A stretch of 64,000 nt of DNA from Bacteroidota bacterium (lineage in GTDB: Bacteria; Bacteroidota; Bacteroidia; Flavobacteriales; Weeksellaceae), in assembly GCA_023386965.1 (NCBI GenBank), contig JAEWIR010000046.1:186001-250000 (forward strand), written 5' to 3'. The notes under the pieces are model-generated. The model saw nothing but the letters and a program-made list of their open reading frames with translations. It did no database searches and had not been told where the DNA came from. Positions 26,609 to 34,466 of this stretch are shown here, piece after piece. Every line of letters starts with the position of its first letter. The first letter of the stretch is position 1. Made by a program: the position numbers and the translations under genes.

Positions 26609-28168
26609 TTAGTTGGAATAGCTCATGAGCTCTTCCTTGTTTGCGTTGATCAGTTTATATTCCAGATATTTGAATGAATCACGCGGGATAATGGTCACCC
26701 ATTTTTTGTATTTCAGGTACCATTTGGTCTGTATGCTCATCAGGCCTTTGGTAAGGTAAGCCTCTACGAACGGATGCACATGCAGGAAAATCTTTCCCTT
26801 TTCGGTTTGCATCAGTGTCCGTATCATTTCCTCCATGCGTTCAACCACCACTATTGGTGCCAGAATTTCGCCCGCAGCATTCGGATTTTCCTCCTTGGTC
26901 TCGATCTGGTTTTCGGGCCGGGTTCTTTGTCTGGTCATCTGTATTAGGCCAAATTTACTTGGCGGCAATATTTTATGCCTGGCTTTATCGCGGCTCATTT
27001 CATTTTTCAGATGCTCAAAAAGTTCGCGGCGGTGGTCGGCATTCACCATGTCGATGAAATCCACCACAATAATTCCACCCATGTCGCGCAGGCGGAGTTG
27101 GCGGGCAATCTCCGTAGCTGCCATGCGGTTTACATGCAGCGCGTGTTCGCGGTTGCCTGCCGCCCCGGAGCTGATGTTGTTTCCGGAGTTTACATCGATT
27201 ACGTGCAGAGCTTCGGTATGTTCAATCACCAGGTAAGCTCCTTTGGACGAGGGAATGTTTACGTGTTTACCGAAGCTTTGCTTCAGCTGCTTCTCCACGT
27301 TATAATATTCCATCAGTGGAGTGGGTTTGTCGTAAAACTGGACAATGTTCTTCCTTTCGGGAGCAATGACTTCCAGGTAGGCCTTCATTTCGGTAACCAT
27401 TTCCTCGTCGTCGCAGATGATGGAGACAAAATCAGAATTGAAATTGTCGCGAAGGATGGCCGCGGCCTTTCCCTCTTCGCTCAGAATCTTGCTCGGCACC
27501 TTATTCTTCTGGATGTTCCGGAATGTGTTTTCCCATTTCTGAACCAGCTGGTTCATGTCATTGTGGAGCTCAGCCACTTTTTTACCTTCGGCGACGGTGC
27601 GAATAATAACACCAAAACCTTCGGGTTTAATGCTTTCAATAAGTGTCCGGAGGCGGTCGCGCTCTTCGGCACTTTCAATTTTTTTGGAAATGGAAACACT
27701 TTTGTCAAAAGGGATCAGGACCAGGAAACGGCCTGTGAGGGAAATCTGTGTGGAAATTCGCGGTCCCTTGGTTGAGATAGGTTCTTTGGTGATCTGCAGG
27801 ATTACACTGTCGTCCTTGCTTAGGACCTTATCTATAACGCCATTTTTATTGATCTCCGGCTGAATCTCGAAATTCTTGAGCGAGGAGTCCTGCTGCTTAC
27901 GTGCAAGGGTGTCTTTCAGGAATTTTTTGTAGGTCAGGTATTGGGGACCCAGGTCCTGATAATGCAGAAAGGCATCTTTATCATAACCGATGCTTACAAA
28001 TGCTGCATTGAGGTTGGGAGCCAGTTTCTTCACCTTGCCAATAAAAAGATCGCCTACCACAAAGTCGCTTTTGTCCTCCTCTTCATGGAGTTCAAACAGA
28101 CGCCCATCTTCCAGCAGGGCTATTTTGGAGCGCCCGCCTTCATGTGATATTATCAGTTCTTTCTTCAT
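26609..28168 (-). CDS. rng: ribonuclease E/G family protein (RNase G type)
   Basis: The 519-aa endoribonuclease has an S1-like RNA-binding region in the first 120 residues (GDLFIGKVKKLAPNLNAAFV) and the DNase-I-like catalytic part with HVIDVNSGN and GGIIVVDFIDM, which carry the two metal-binding aspartates. The segment after MTRQRTRPE, where RNase E/G normally has the zinc-link CPxC, contains no cysteine here. It should process rRNA and turn over mRNA in the cytosol. It is preceded by a leader of about 110 nt. Confidence 0.93.
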   Translation of the reverse strand: MKKELIISHEGGRSKIALLEDGRLFELHEEEDKSDFVVGDLFIGKVKKLAPNLNAAFVSIGYDKDAFLHYQDLGPQYLTYKKFLKDTLARKQQDSSLKNFEIQPEINKNGVIDKVLSKDDSVILQITKEPISTKGPRISTQISLTGRFLVLIPFDKSVSISKKIESAEERDRLRTLIESIKPEGFGVIIRTVAEGKKVAELHNDMNQLVQKWENTFRNIQKNKVPSKILSEEGKAAAILRDNFNSDFVSIICDDEEMVTEMKAYLEVIAPERKNIVQFYDKPTPLMEYYNVEKQLKQSFGKHVNIPSSKGAYLVIEHTEALHVIDVNSGNNISSGAAGNREHALHVNRMAATEIARQLRLRDMGGIIVVDFIDMVNADHRRELFEHLKNEMSRDKARHKILPPSKFGLIQMTRQRTRPENQIETKEENPNAAGEILAPIVVVERMEEMIRTLMQTEKGKIFLHVHPFVEAYLTKGLMSIQTKWYLKYKKWVTIIPRDSFKYLEYKLINANKEELMSYSN

Positions 28169-28286
28169 TTCATAGCTACTTGTATTTCGTTAAACAAAAA
28201 ACCGTTTTACCATACCCGGTAATACGTATATGTACGGACTGTGAGCGAAAAGTGCGTTCGGGCAGTTAGGGAAAAGGGTTTTAAAA

Positions 28287-28294
28287 CAAAAATA
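28287..28294 (-). promoter_or_regulatory. -7 promoter box for rng
   Basis: On the minus strand TATTTTTG matches TAnnTTTG and lies about 118 bp upstream of the rng start. Confidence 0.5.
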
Positions 28295-28358
28295 TAGCTG
28301 GTGAACGTTTATAAAAATAAAAACACCAACTATATCCTATATTATTTAGCAGAAAAGC

Positions 28359-28451
28359 TTATTTCTTCTTCTTGTGTCTGTTAGCTCTTCTTCTTTTCTT
28401 TCTTTTGTGTGTGGCTACCTTGTGTCTTTTTCTTTTTTTTCCGCTTGGCAT
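28359..28451 (-). CDS. 30-aa Lys/Arg-rich COX24/AURKAIP1-like small protein
   Basis: A complete ORF of 30 codons plus TAA starts ATG at 28451 and reads MPSGKKRKRHKVATHKRK, ending in a Lys run. Twenty of 30 residues are Lys, Arg or His. It matches the very short, highly basic proteins of Bacteroidota annotated as AURKAIP1/COX24-domain proteins, thought to be ribosome-associated. It sits 31 bp after the HU stop and upstream of rng. The extreme composition and family resemblance make chance unlikely. Confidence 0.8.
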   Translation of the reverse strand: MPSGKKRKRHKVATHKRKKRRRANRHKKKK

Positions 28452-28482
28452 ATTGAATAAATTTTAAATATTATTACTCTTT

Positions 28483-28779
28483 TTAGTTATTGTTTACAGC
28501 TACTTTGGTTTTTACCTTTTCTGTGAAAGTCTTGGATGGCTTAAAAGCAGGGATATTATGAGCAGGAATTTCAATTGCCGTGTTCTTGGATATGTTTCTT
28601 CCCGTTTTTGCAGCTCTGGTCTTGATGATGAAAGAACCGAAACCTCTTAAATATACATTGTCTCCTTTGTACATTGCACTTCTGATCTCGTGCATGAAAG
28701 CTTCCACAACTTTCTGAGTCTCACCTTTCTCTGTCCCCAATTTAGTTGAGATGGTATTTACCAATTCTGCCTTTGTCAT
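28483..28779 (-). CDS. HU/IHF family DNA-binding protein
   Basis: The 98-aa nucleoid protein starts MTKAELVNTISTKLGTEKGE and carries the beta-arm sequence LRGFGSFIIKTRAAKTGRN, which is the HU signature, followed by IPAHNIPAFKPSKTF. It bends DNA as a dimer. It has its own well-formed promoter, shared in a 47-bp divergent region with mutY, and may be co-transcribed with the 30-aa basic protein downstream. Confidence 0.95.
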   Translation of the reverse strand: MTKAELVNTISTKLGTEKGETQKVVEAFMHEIRSAMYKGDNVYLRGFGSFIIKTRAAKTGRNISKNTAIEIPAHNIPAFKPSKTFTEKVKTKVAVNNN

Positions 28780-28808
28780 TTTCTTTTTTTCTTTTTAATT
28801 TTGGTGTG

Positions 28809-28840
28809 CAAATATAAAACTAATTTTTGAAAAACTACAA
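28809..28840 (-). promoter_or_regulatory. HU promoter, -7 TATATTTG and -33 TTG
   Basis: On the minus strand TATATTTG (28809-28816) lies 21 bp downstream of TTG (28838-28840), correct spacing for a Bacteroidota promoter. It overlaps the start of the divergent mutY gene. Confidence 0.7.
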
Positions 28841-29867
28841 ACAAAACGCTGATTTTCTTTACCTTGGTAAGGCGCTGGTGGCCTGGTTCCGCATTCACGG
28901 ACGCGATTTGCCATTCAGAAAAACCAGCGATCCCTATAAGGTCTGGATCTGCGAAATTATCTTTCAGCAAACGCGCATTCAGCAGGGCTTAAACCATTAC
29001 CATAAATTCACCGAACGTTTCCCCGATGTGCGTACTCTTGCGGAGGCAGAACCGGACGAGGTCATGCTGTACTGGAAAGGACTGGGGTATTACTCCCGGG
29101 CCCTGAACTTACAGAAAGCTGCCCAACAGATTATGACGGAATTTGGAGGCGTTTTCCCACATCAGTACAAAGATATACTGTCTTTACGCGGAGTGGGCCC
29201 ATATACTGCGGCTGCAGTTTCCAGTATCTGCTTCGGAATGCATATACCGGCGGTAGACGGTAATTTCTACCGGGTGCTGTCCAGGCTTTTTGCGGACGGT
29301 ACAGATATTTCACACAGCAGTTCTTTTGCCTACTTTTCTGAACTTGCTTTAAGGATGATGCCCCCGGGTGAAGCCGGAATATTTAATGAAGCCGTAATGG
29401 ATCTGGGTTCAGAAATATGTCGGCCACGAAATCCGCTTTGTGACCAATGTCCCCTACAGAAACACTGCCGGGCTTTCCAGTTAGGACGGACAGGTGAATT
29501 TCCTTTTAAATCGAAGAAAACAGCCGTGAAGGATCTTCATCTTATCTATTATTTTGTCAGGTTTGGGGACGAAATACTGATCCGGCGCCGTGCGGAAGAT
29601 CACATCTGGAAAAAACTGTACGAATTCCCGGACCGGCTGCCGCCCGGTTTTGTAACCTCGGGAGCCAACAGCAGTACGGTTTCCCATAAACTTACCCACC
29701 GCAACCTGCGTATTGTTTTTGTAGATGTGCTGCCCGACTGCCGTGCTGATTTTGAAGCCCTTGCTGCTGCCGGCAGTTATCAGAAAGTGACTCTGGAGGA
29801 CAGTTTGCGGTTCTCCTTTCCCAAGCCGCTGGAAAAGTATATCACCGCGCAGGTGCCTGTGCGCTGA
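28827..29867 (+). CDS. mutY: A/G-specific adenine glycosylase MutY
   Basis: The 346-aa base-excision repair enzyme removes adenine opposite 8-oxoguanine. It shows LPFRKTSDPYKVWICEIIFQ with the catalytic Glu, the helix-hairpin-helix LRGVGPYTAAAV, EAVMDLGSEIC with the catalytic Asp, and the 4Fe-4S motif C-X6-C-X2-C-X5-C (CRPRNPLCDQCPLQKHC), then a NUDT-like C-terminal domain. An in-frame stop at 28821 makes the TTG at 28827 the only reasonable start before the first helix, so an unusual TTG start is likely. Confidence 0.93.
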   Translation: MKNYKQNADFLYLGKALVAWFRIHGRDLPFRKTSDPYKVWICEIIFQQTRIQQGLNHYHKFTERFPDVRTLAEAEPDEVMLYWKGLGYYSRALNLQKAAQQIMTEFGGVFPHQYKDILSLRGVGPYTAAAVSSICFGMHIPAVDGNFYRVLSRLFADGTDISHSSSFAYFSELALRMMPPGEAGIFNEAVMDLGSEICRPRNPLCDQCPLQKHCRAFQLGRTGEFPFKSKKTAVKDLHLIYYFVRFGDEILIRRRAEDHIWKKLYEFPDRLPPGFVTSGANSSTVSHKLTHRNLRIVFVDVLPDCRADFEALAAAGSYQKVTLEDSLRFSFPKPLEKYITAQVPVR

Positions 29868-29931
29868 AAACTACTGTATGGGCAGTGTAATTATCGGGAG
29901 CCGCGGACTTCCGGATTCCATATAAAAAAGG

Positions 29932-29939
29932 TATTTTTG
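29932..29939 (+). promoter_or_regulatory. -7 promoter box for gldD, likely leaderless
   Basis: TATTTTTG ends four bases before the gldD ATG at 29944, so the predicted transcription start falls at the start codon. Confidence 0.6.
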
Positions 29940-29943
29940 CGAA

Positions 29944-30504
29944 ATGTTTAAAAAACTCATTTTCATTTTATTAACCGGTTTCCTGCTTTCATGCGGAAAA
30001 GATTCAGTGCCAAAGCCTAAGGGAGACCTTCGTCTGGAGTATCCGGAACCTAAATATGTTCAGTTTACACAGCCCTGTCCTTTTACTTTTGAATATTCCG
30101 ACTTTTCGGTGATTACAGATGCCCGGAAGCAAAGGGAGTGCTGGTATTATATCAATTATAACGGAATGAAGGGCAAAGTATTCCTTACCTATTATCCGAT
30201 TAAAGGCGACTTTGAAGCCCATGTAAAAGAATCTGAGAAAATGGTCTACGAGCATACCGTAAAGGCCAGTTCCATTGAAACCAAGTCTTTCCAGTACCCC
30301 GAGAAAAGGGTTTTTGGTAATTTTTATGAACTGAAAGGGCAGAGTGCCTCTAACCTTCAGTTCTATATTACAGACAGCACCCGGCATTTCGTAACTGCTT
30401 ACCTGTACTTCAACTCCCGGCCAAAACCGGATTCGCTGGCGCCGGCAGTCGATTATGTAAAACGTGACATGCTGCATCTTATAGACACCTTTGAATGGAA
30501 ATAA
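29944..30504 (+). CDS. gldD: gliding motility lipoprotein GldD
   Basis: The 186-aa lipoprotein has a signal peptide ending in the lipobox LLSC (Cys about residue 17) and the family features LRLEYPEPKYVQF and CPFTFEYSDFSVI. GldD is needed for gliding and type IX secretion in Flavobacterium. In that genus gldD usually follows gldE and ssb near mutY. Here it follows mutY directly and neither partner is in the gap. It has its own promoter. Confidence 0.9.
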   Translation: MFKKLIFILLTGFLLSCGKDSVPKPKGDLRLEYPEPKYVQFTQPCPFTFEYSDFSVITDARKQRECWYYINYNGMKGKVFLTYYPIKGDFEAHVKESEKMVYEHTVKASSIETKSFQYPEKRVFGNFYELKGQSASNLQFYITDSTRHFVTAYLYFNSRPKPDSLAPAVDYVKRDMLHLIDTFEWK

Positions 30505-30544
30505 CAAATTCCCCAACTTACCTTAAAAAATAAACCAACAGATA

Positions 30545-31465
30545 ATGAAATTACTCGTAGTAGGCAGCGTAGCCTTTGACGCTATAGAAACTCCATTCGG
30601 AAAAACAGATAAAATCCTGGGTGGTGCCGCCACTTATATCGGTCTGGCAGCCTCTTTAATGAATGTGAAATCCGGCATCGTTTCCGTAGTGGGAGGCGAT
30701 TTTCCCGATGAGTATATGAACCTGCTGGTTTCCCGCGGCGTAAACACCGACGGTATTGAGGTGGTTGAAAGCGGAAAGACCTTTTTCTGGAGCGGTAAAT
30801 ATCATAATGACCTTAATTCCCGCGATACGCTGGTAACGGAAGTGAACGTGCTTGAAAACTTTGACCCCAAAATACCGGCGTCTATGGAGGATGCGGAAGT
30901 TCTGCTGCTGGGCAACCTGCATCCGGGTGTGCAACTGTCTGTGCTCGAAAAAATGAAGAACAGGCCCAAACTGGTGATCCTGGATACCATGAATTTCTGG
31001 ATGGATTCGGCAATGGATGTCCTGAAGCAGATGATTGCTAAAACCGATGTAATCACGATTAACGATGAAGAAGCCAGACAGCTTTCAGGTGAATATTCCC
31101 TGGTAAAGGCCGCCAAGAAAATCCACGCGATGGGTCCGGCGTTCGTGATCATCAAGAAAGGGGAGCACGGTGCCCTGCTTTTCCATGAAGGATGTATCTT
31201 CGCCATCCCGGCCATGCCGCTGGAGGAAGTGTTCGACCCGACCGGTGCGGGAGATACCTTTGCAGGAGGATTTGCTTCCTATCTGGTGAAGAAAGGTAAA
31301 TTTGATTTCGAAACCATGAAATCGGCTCTGATCGCGGGATCAGCGCTGGCTTCTTTCACAGTTGAGAAATTTGGAACCGAAAGACTGAAGGAGATCACTG
31401 AAGCCGAACTGGGCGAAAGGATTCAGCAGTTTAAGGAACTCACAACTTTTGAAGCGGAGGTTTAA
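30545..31465 (+). CDS. PfkB family carbohydrate kinase
   Basis: The 306-aa ribokinase-fold enzyme has the N-terminal GG-type motif (KILGGAATYIGLAAS) and the C-terminal PfkB signature DPTGAGDTFAGGFASYL with the catalytic Asp. It phosphorylates a sugar or nucleoside. The exact substrate cannot be read, though ribokinase/adenosine-kinase-like activity is plausible. It follows gldD by 40 bp and may be co-transcribed. Confidence 0.88.
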   Translation: MKLLVVGSVAFDAIETPFGKTDKILGGAATYIGLAASLMNVKSGIVSVVGGDFPDEYMNLLVSRGVNTDGIEVVESGKTFFWSGKYHNDLNSRDTLVTEVNVLENFDPKIPASMEDAEVLLLGNLHPGVQLSVLEKMKNRPKLVILDTMNFWMDSAMDVLKQMIAKTDVITINDEEARQLSGEYSLVKAAKKIHAMGPAFVIIKKGEHGALLFHEGCIFAIPAMPLEEVFDPTGAGDTFAGGFASYLVKKGKFDFETMKSALIAGSALASFTVEKFGTERLKEITEAELGERIQQFKELTTFEAEV

Positions 31466-31516
31466 ATATTAAGAAATTATTATAACAAAAAGTTAAGCAT
31501 AATTGAACCAGAGTTC

Positions 31517-31524
31517 TAAATTTG
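31517..31524 (+). promoter_or_regulatory. -7 promoter box for the PpiC-type isomerase
   Basis: TAAATTTG matches the consensus. The start codon at 31546 lies 21 bases further. An in-frame TTG at 31522 lies within the box and is unlikely to be the start. Confidence 0.6.
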
Positions 31525-31545
31525 CAGACTGATTATTTACGACTT

Positions 31546-32910
31546 ATGACAAACAAAATAAATTTCTCCCTGTTTCTGGGGATTGTCCTTACTTTTTTAT
31601 CGGCTCCTGCTTCCGCACAGTTGGAGAAAGGTAAACTGGTAGACGGTATTGCAGCTGTGATCGGTAACGAGATCATCCTTGAATCGGATATTGAGGAGCA
31701 GATGAATTATGCCGCCCAACAGGGCAGTGCCGCCGCCAATAAATGCCAGGTAATGGAGAGCATCATCAACAACAAGATCGTGGTGTACGAAGCAAAAAGG
31801 GATACCCTTATTGAAAACCGCAGCGCAGCGATAAAGGAGAATGCCGGTTTGAAGTATAATCAGATCTTAGGGCAGTTTCCGGACGAAAAAACAATGCTTG
31901 CCGCCTACAAATTCCGGACAGCCTATGAAATGAAGACGGCGATCGAGAAGATAGACAGTGACCAGTACTACGGTCAGGCAAAGTACCAGAGGATTACTGA
32001 AAAGGCTGATGTAACGCCAAACGAAGTTACGGACTTTTATAATACCTATAGACTGCAGCTTCCCGAGGTAAAGGATGAGGTAACTCTGGCTCAGATCAGC
32101 ATTTATCCCAAACTTACAGAAGCTCACAAAGAAGAAATCATCAACAGGCTTAAGAAGATTAAGCAGGAGATCCTGAACGGTGAAAGCTTCGACAGCCAGG
32201 CCAGAATATATTCTGAAGATCCGGGTTCCGCACCAAATGGCGGTCTTATGAAGAATATTTCCAAAGGACAGATGGTAAAACCCTTTGAAGCCGCAGCCTT
32301 AAACCTTCAGGAAGGTGAAATTTCGGATCCTGTAGAATCGGAGTTCGGTTATCATATCATTAAACTGGAGCGAAGAGCCGGAAAAATCTATGATGCGAGA
32401 CATATTCTGATTGCTGCCACCCCAACAGCAGAAGAGATTGAGGCAGCCCGTAAGGAACTGGATGCCATCAAGACCTCTATTGAGGAGGGTAAGATGACCT
32501 TCAAAGATGCGGCATTCAAGTATTCGGACGATAAGCGAACCAAATTCAACGCCGGTGTTCTTACAGACAATAACGGGTCCGACCGTATGGAAAGGCTTTC
32601 GCTTTCACCAACGCTGGGGTATCAGATCGCAGGACTTAACAAAGGCGACATCACCGATGTTTTTGAAGATGAACTGAACCGCCGCAAAGCTGTGAGCATC
32701 GTGAAAATTGAGGAAGTGATTCCTGCCCATCAGCTTACCATAGAAACCGATTACGACCGCATCAAGCAACTGGCTTTGAACAAAAAGCGTAATGAAATGG
32801 TAGATAAATGGATTAAGCAGAGATTGCCCAATATTTTCATCTCAATCGACAACCGGTACACCGACTGCGGTTTCCAGCCGGAACTCAAGAAATCAGTGTT
32901 AACAAAATAA
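31546..32910 (+). CDS. periplasmic peptidyl-prolyl isomerase with two PpiC domains (SurA-like)
   Basis: The 454-aa secreted chaperone/isomerase has a signal peptide ending APASAQ (about residue 25), an N-terminal SurA-like domain starting VDGIAAVIGNEIILESDIEE, and two parvulin domains. The first contains ARIYSEDPGSAPNGG and EFGYHIIKLE, and the second starts at ARHILIA. It helps outer-membrane proteins fold. The ATG at 31546 places the signal peptide correctly. A terminator follows directly. Confidence 0.9.
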   Translation: MTNKINFSLFLGIVLTFLSAPASAQLEKGKLVDGIAAVIGNEIILESDIEEQMNYAAQQGSAAANKCQVMESIINNKIVVYEAKRDTLIENRSAAIKENAGLKYNQILGQFPDEKTMLAAYKFRTAYEMKTAIEKIDSDQYYGQAKYQRITEKADVTPNEVTDFYNTYRLQLPEVKDEVTLAQISIYPKLTEAHKEEIINRLKKIKQEILNGESFDSQARIYSEDPGSAPNGGLMKNISKGQMVKPFEAAALNLQEGEISDPVESEFGYHIIKLERRAGKIYDARHILIAATPTAEEIEAARKELDAIKTSIEEGKMTFKDAAFKYSDDKRTKFNAGVLTDNNGSDRMERLSLSPTLGYQIAGLNKGDITDVFEDELNRRKAVSIVKIEEVIPAHQLTIETDYDRIKQLALNKKRNEMVDKWIKQRLPNIFISIDNRYTDCGFQPELKKSVLTK

Positions 32911-32918
32911 AGTTACAG

Positions 32919-32947
32919 TCTCCGAAGTCATTTCGGAGATTTTTTTT
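32919..32947 (+). terminator. rho-independent terminator
   Basis: The stem TCTCCGAA/TTCGGAGA with a 5-nt loop is followed by eight T, nine bases after the isomerase stop. Confidence 0.88.
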
Positions 32948-33002
32948 GCCCCACCTGTGGATGGATCATCGTGGGCGACTTCGTATTCCGGTATATTTCT
33001 GT

Positions 33003-33010
33003 TATTTTTG
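33003..33010 (+). promoter_or_regulatory. -7 promoter box for the FabK-like gene
   Basis: TATTTTTG matches TAnnTTTG. One in-frame ATG lies at 33015, giving a leaderless form, and another lies at 33051. Confidence 0.55.
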
Positions 33011-33050
33011 TGCTATGAGTAACTTTATCCATTTTGGCGTGGCCGAAAAA

Positions 33051-33998
33051 ATGCATCAGGAATCACAAAACCGAATTTCAAGACTTTTTAATATTAAATA
33101 TCCCATCGTTCAGGGCGGCATGATCTGGCATTCCGGTTGGCGTCTGGCATCTGCCGTATCCAATTGTGGCGGTCTGGGACTTATAGGCGCCGGCAGTATG
33201 TATCCGGATGTACTGCGTGAGCATATTCAAAAATGCAAAGCAGCTACAGACAAACCTTTCGGTGTTAACGTGCCTATGCTCTATCCAAATCTGGACGAGG
33301 TGATCAGTATTATACTGGAGGAAGGAGTGAAAATCATATTTACCTCGGCGGGAAATCCTAAAACCTATACTGAAACGCTGAAAAAGGAAGGTCTGAAAGT
33401 GGCGCATGTAGTGTCTTCCACCAAATTTGCCTTGAAATGCCAGGAGGCCGGTGTAGATGCTGTAGTAGCGGAAGGTTTTGAAGCCGGCGGGCACAACGGC
33501 CGCGATGAAACTACCACTTTCTGCCTTATTCCAAATGTTCGCAAACATATTGATATTCCGCTGATAGCTGCCGGTGGAATAGGGCTGGGTGCGCAAATGA
33601 AAGCAGCCATGATCTTGGGTGCTGACGGCGTGCAGATCGGTTCCAGGTTTGCAGCAACAAAGGAAGCCAGTGGACATGAGTTATGGAAGGAGAAGATTAC
33701 TTCCTTAAACGAAGGTGACACCCAGTTGACGCTAAAAGAACTTGCGCCTGTACGTTTGGTTAAAAATAAGTTTTTCCAGGATATTGAAAAGCTTTATGAC
33801 AGTGGCCGAAATCCCGAAGCCTTGGTTACGGCTCTGGGCAGGGCGCGCGCAAAGCGCGGTATGTTTGAAGGCGATCTGGAAGAGGGTGAACTTGAAATTG
33901 GTCAGGTGTCTGCGCTTATCGAAGACGTGTTGCCAGTGGCAGAGGTATTTGAACAACTGCTGAAAGAGTTTGAAGCTGTAGGGAACCCGTCACTGTAG
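33051..33998 (+). CDS. FabK/nitronate monooxygenase-type flavin enzyme
   Basis: The 315-aa TIM-barrel FMN enzyme starts near NIKYPIVQGGMIWHSGWRLA and has GLGLIGAGSM, VVAEGFEAGGHNG with the active-site His region, and AAGGIGLGAQMKAAMILGADG phosphate-binding loops. It is either a FabK-type enoyl-ACP reductase or a nitronate monooxygenase. The KYPIVQGGM entry fits both. I chose the ATG at 33051 because homologous proteins begin shortly before NIKYP. The ATG at 33015 would add 12 residues and lies just after the promoter box. Confidence 0.82.
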   Translation: MHQESQNRISRLFNIKYPIVQGGMIWHSGWRLASAVSNCGGLGLIGAGSMYPDVLREHIQKCKAATDKPFGVNVPMLYPNLDEVISIILEEGVKIIFTSAGNPKTYTETLKKEGLKVAHVVSSTKFALKCQEAGVDAVVAEGFEAGGHNGRDETTTFCLIPNVRKHIDIPLIAAGGIGLGAQMKAAMILGADGVQIGSRFAATKEASGHELWKEKITSLNEGDTQLTLKELAPVRLVKNKFFQDIEKLYDSGRNPEALVTALGRARAKRGMFEGDLEEGELEIGQVSALIEDVLPVAEVFEQLLKEFEAVGNPSL

Positions 33999-34016
33999 AA
34001 ATAATATTCTGAATGG

Positions 34017-34048
34017 AAAAAACCTGCCGTTATCATAGGCAGGTTTTT
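34017..34048 (+). terminator. rho-independent terminator
   Basis: The stem AACCTGCC/GGCAGGTT, extended by A-T pairs and with a 9-nt loop, is followed by T residues, about 20 bases after the preceding stop. A separate 14-bp perfect palindrome, GGGGCAATTGCCCC, lies at 34087-34100 and may end the convergent rhodanese transcript. Confidence 0.8.
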
Positions 34049-34112
34049 AGTTTTTATGGCGCATAAGGTTAAAAAACTAACTTTATGGGGCAATTGCCCC
34101 AAACGAATGTAA

Positions 34113-34403
34113 TCAGTTCTGCTCCAGCGCATTTTTCATATCACCATAGCCGCCGCCGTTATACACGTTGGTCATGCCCTGTGATTTGAAGTAGTCTACA
34201 GCCTTACCGCTGCGGTTGCCGCTTCTGCAGAAGAAGATAATGTTTCCGTTCAGGTTGGTCACTTCCTGTTTGCGCTCTTCCAGTTCGCCCAGAGGGATGT
34301 TACGGGCATCTTCAATTTTGCCGTCCATTTCCAGTTCCATAGGTTCGCGCACATCGATCAGGTGGTAATCTCCGGCGCCTAAGATTTCGTTTATTGAATC
34401 CAT
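34113..34403 (-). CDS. rhodanese-like single-domain protein
   Basis: The 96-aa cytosolic protein has the rhodanese entry HLIDVREPMELE and the active-site loop FFCRSGNRSGKAVDYF with the sulfur-carrying Cys. It probably transfers sulfane sulfur. The partner is not known. It is convergent with the FabK-like gene and divergent from queG. Confidence 0.9.
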   Translation of the reverse strand: MDSINEILGAGDYHLIDVREPMELEMDGKIEDARNIPLGELEERKQEVTNLNGNIIFFCRSGNRSGKAVDYFKSQGMTNVYNGGGYGDMKNALEQN

Positions 34404-34433
34404 ATTTATTATTTTAAGTTGCTTGTCCTCTCA

Positions 34434-34441
34434 CAAATGTA
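34434..34441 (-). promoter_or_regulatory. -7 promoter box for the rhodanese gene
   Basis: On the minus strand TACATTTG gives a leader of about 27 nt. It is back-to-back with the queG promoter box. Confidence 0.6.
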
Positions 34442-34452
34442 GCAAATTATGT

Positions 34453-34460
34453 TAAATTTG
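34453..34460 (+). promoter_or_regulatory. -7 promoter box for queG
   Basis: TAAATTTG ends six bases before the ATG at 34467, so the queG transcript is probably leaderless or nearly so. An ATG at 34449 lies upstream of the box and cannot be used from this promoter. Confidence 0.6.
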
Positions 34461-34466
34461 CCTGCC

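Noticed and set aside
26975..27775. 266-aa ORF on the plus strand
   Set aside because: It is antisense to rng and reads as a His/Phe/Val-rich shadow with no family signature.
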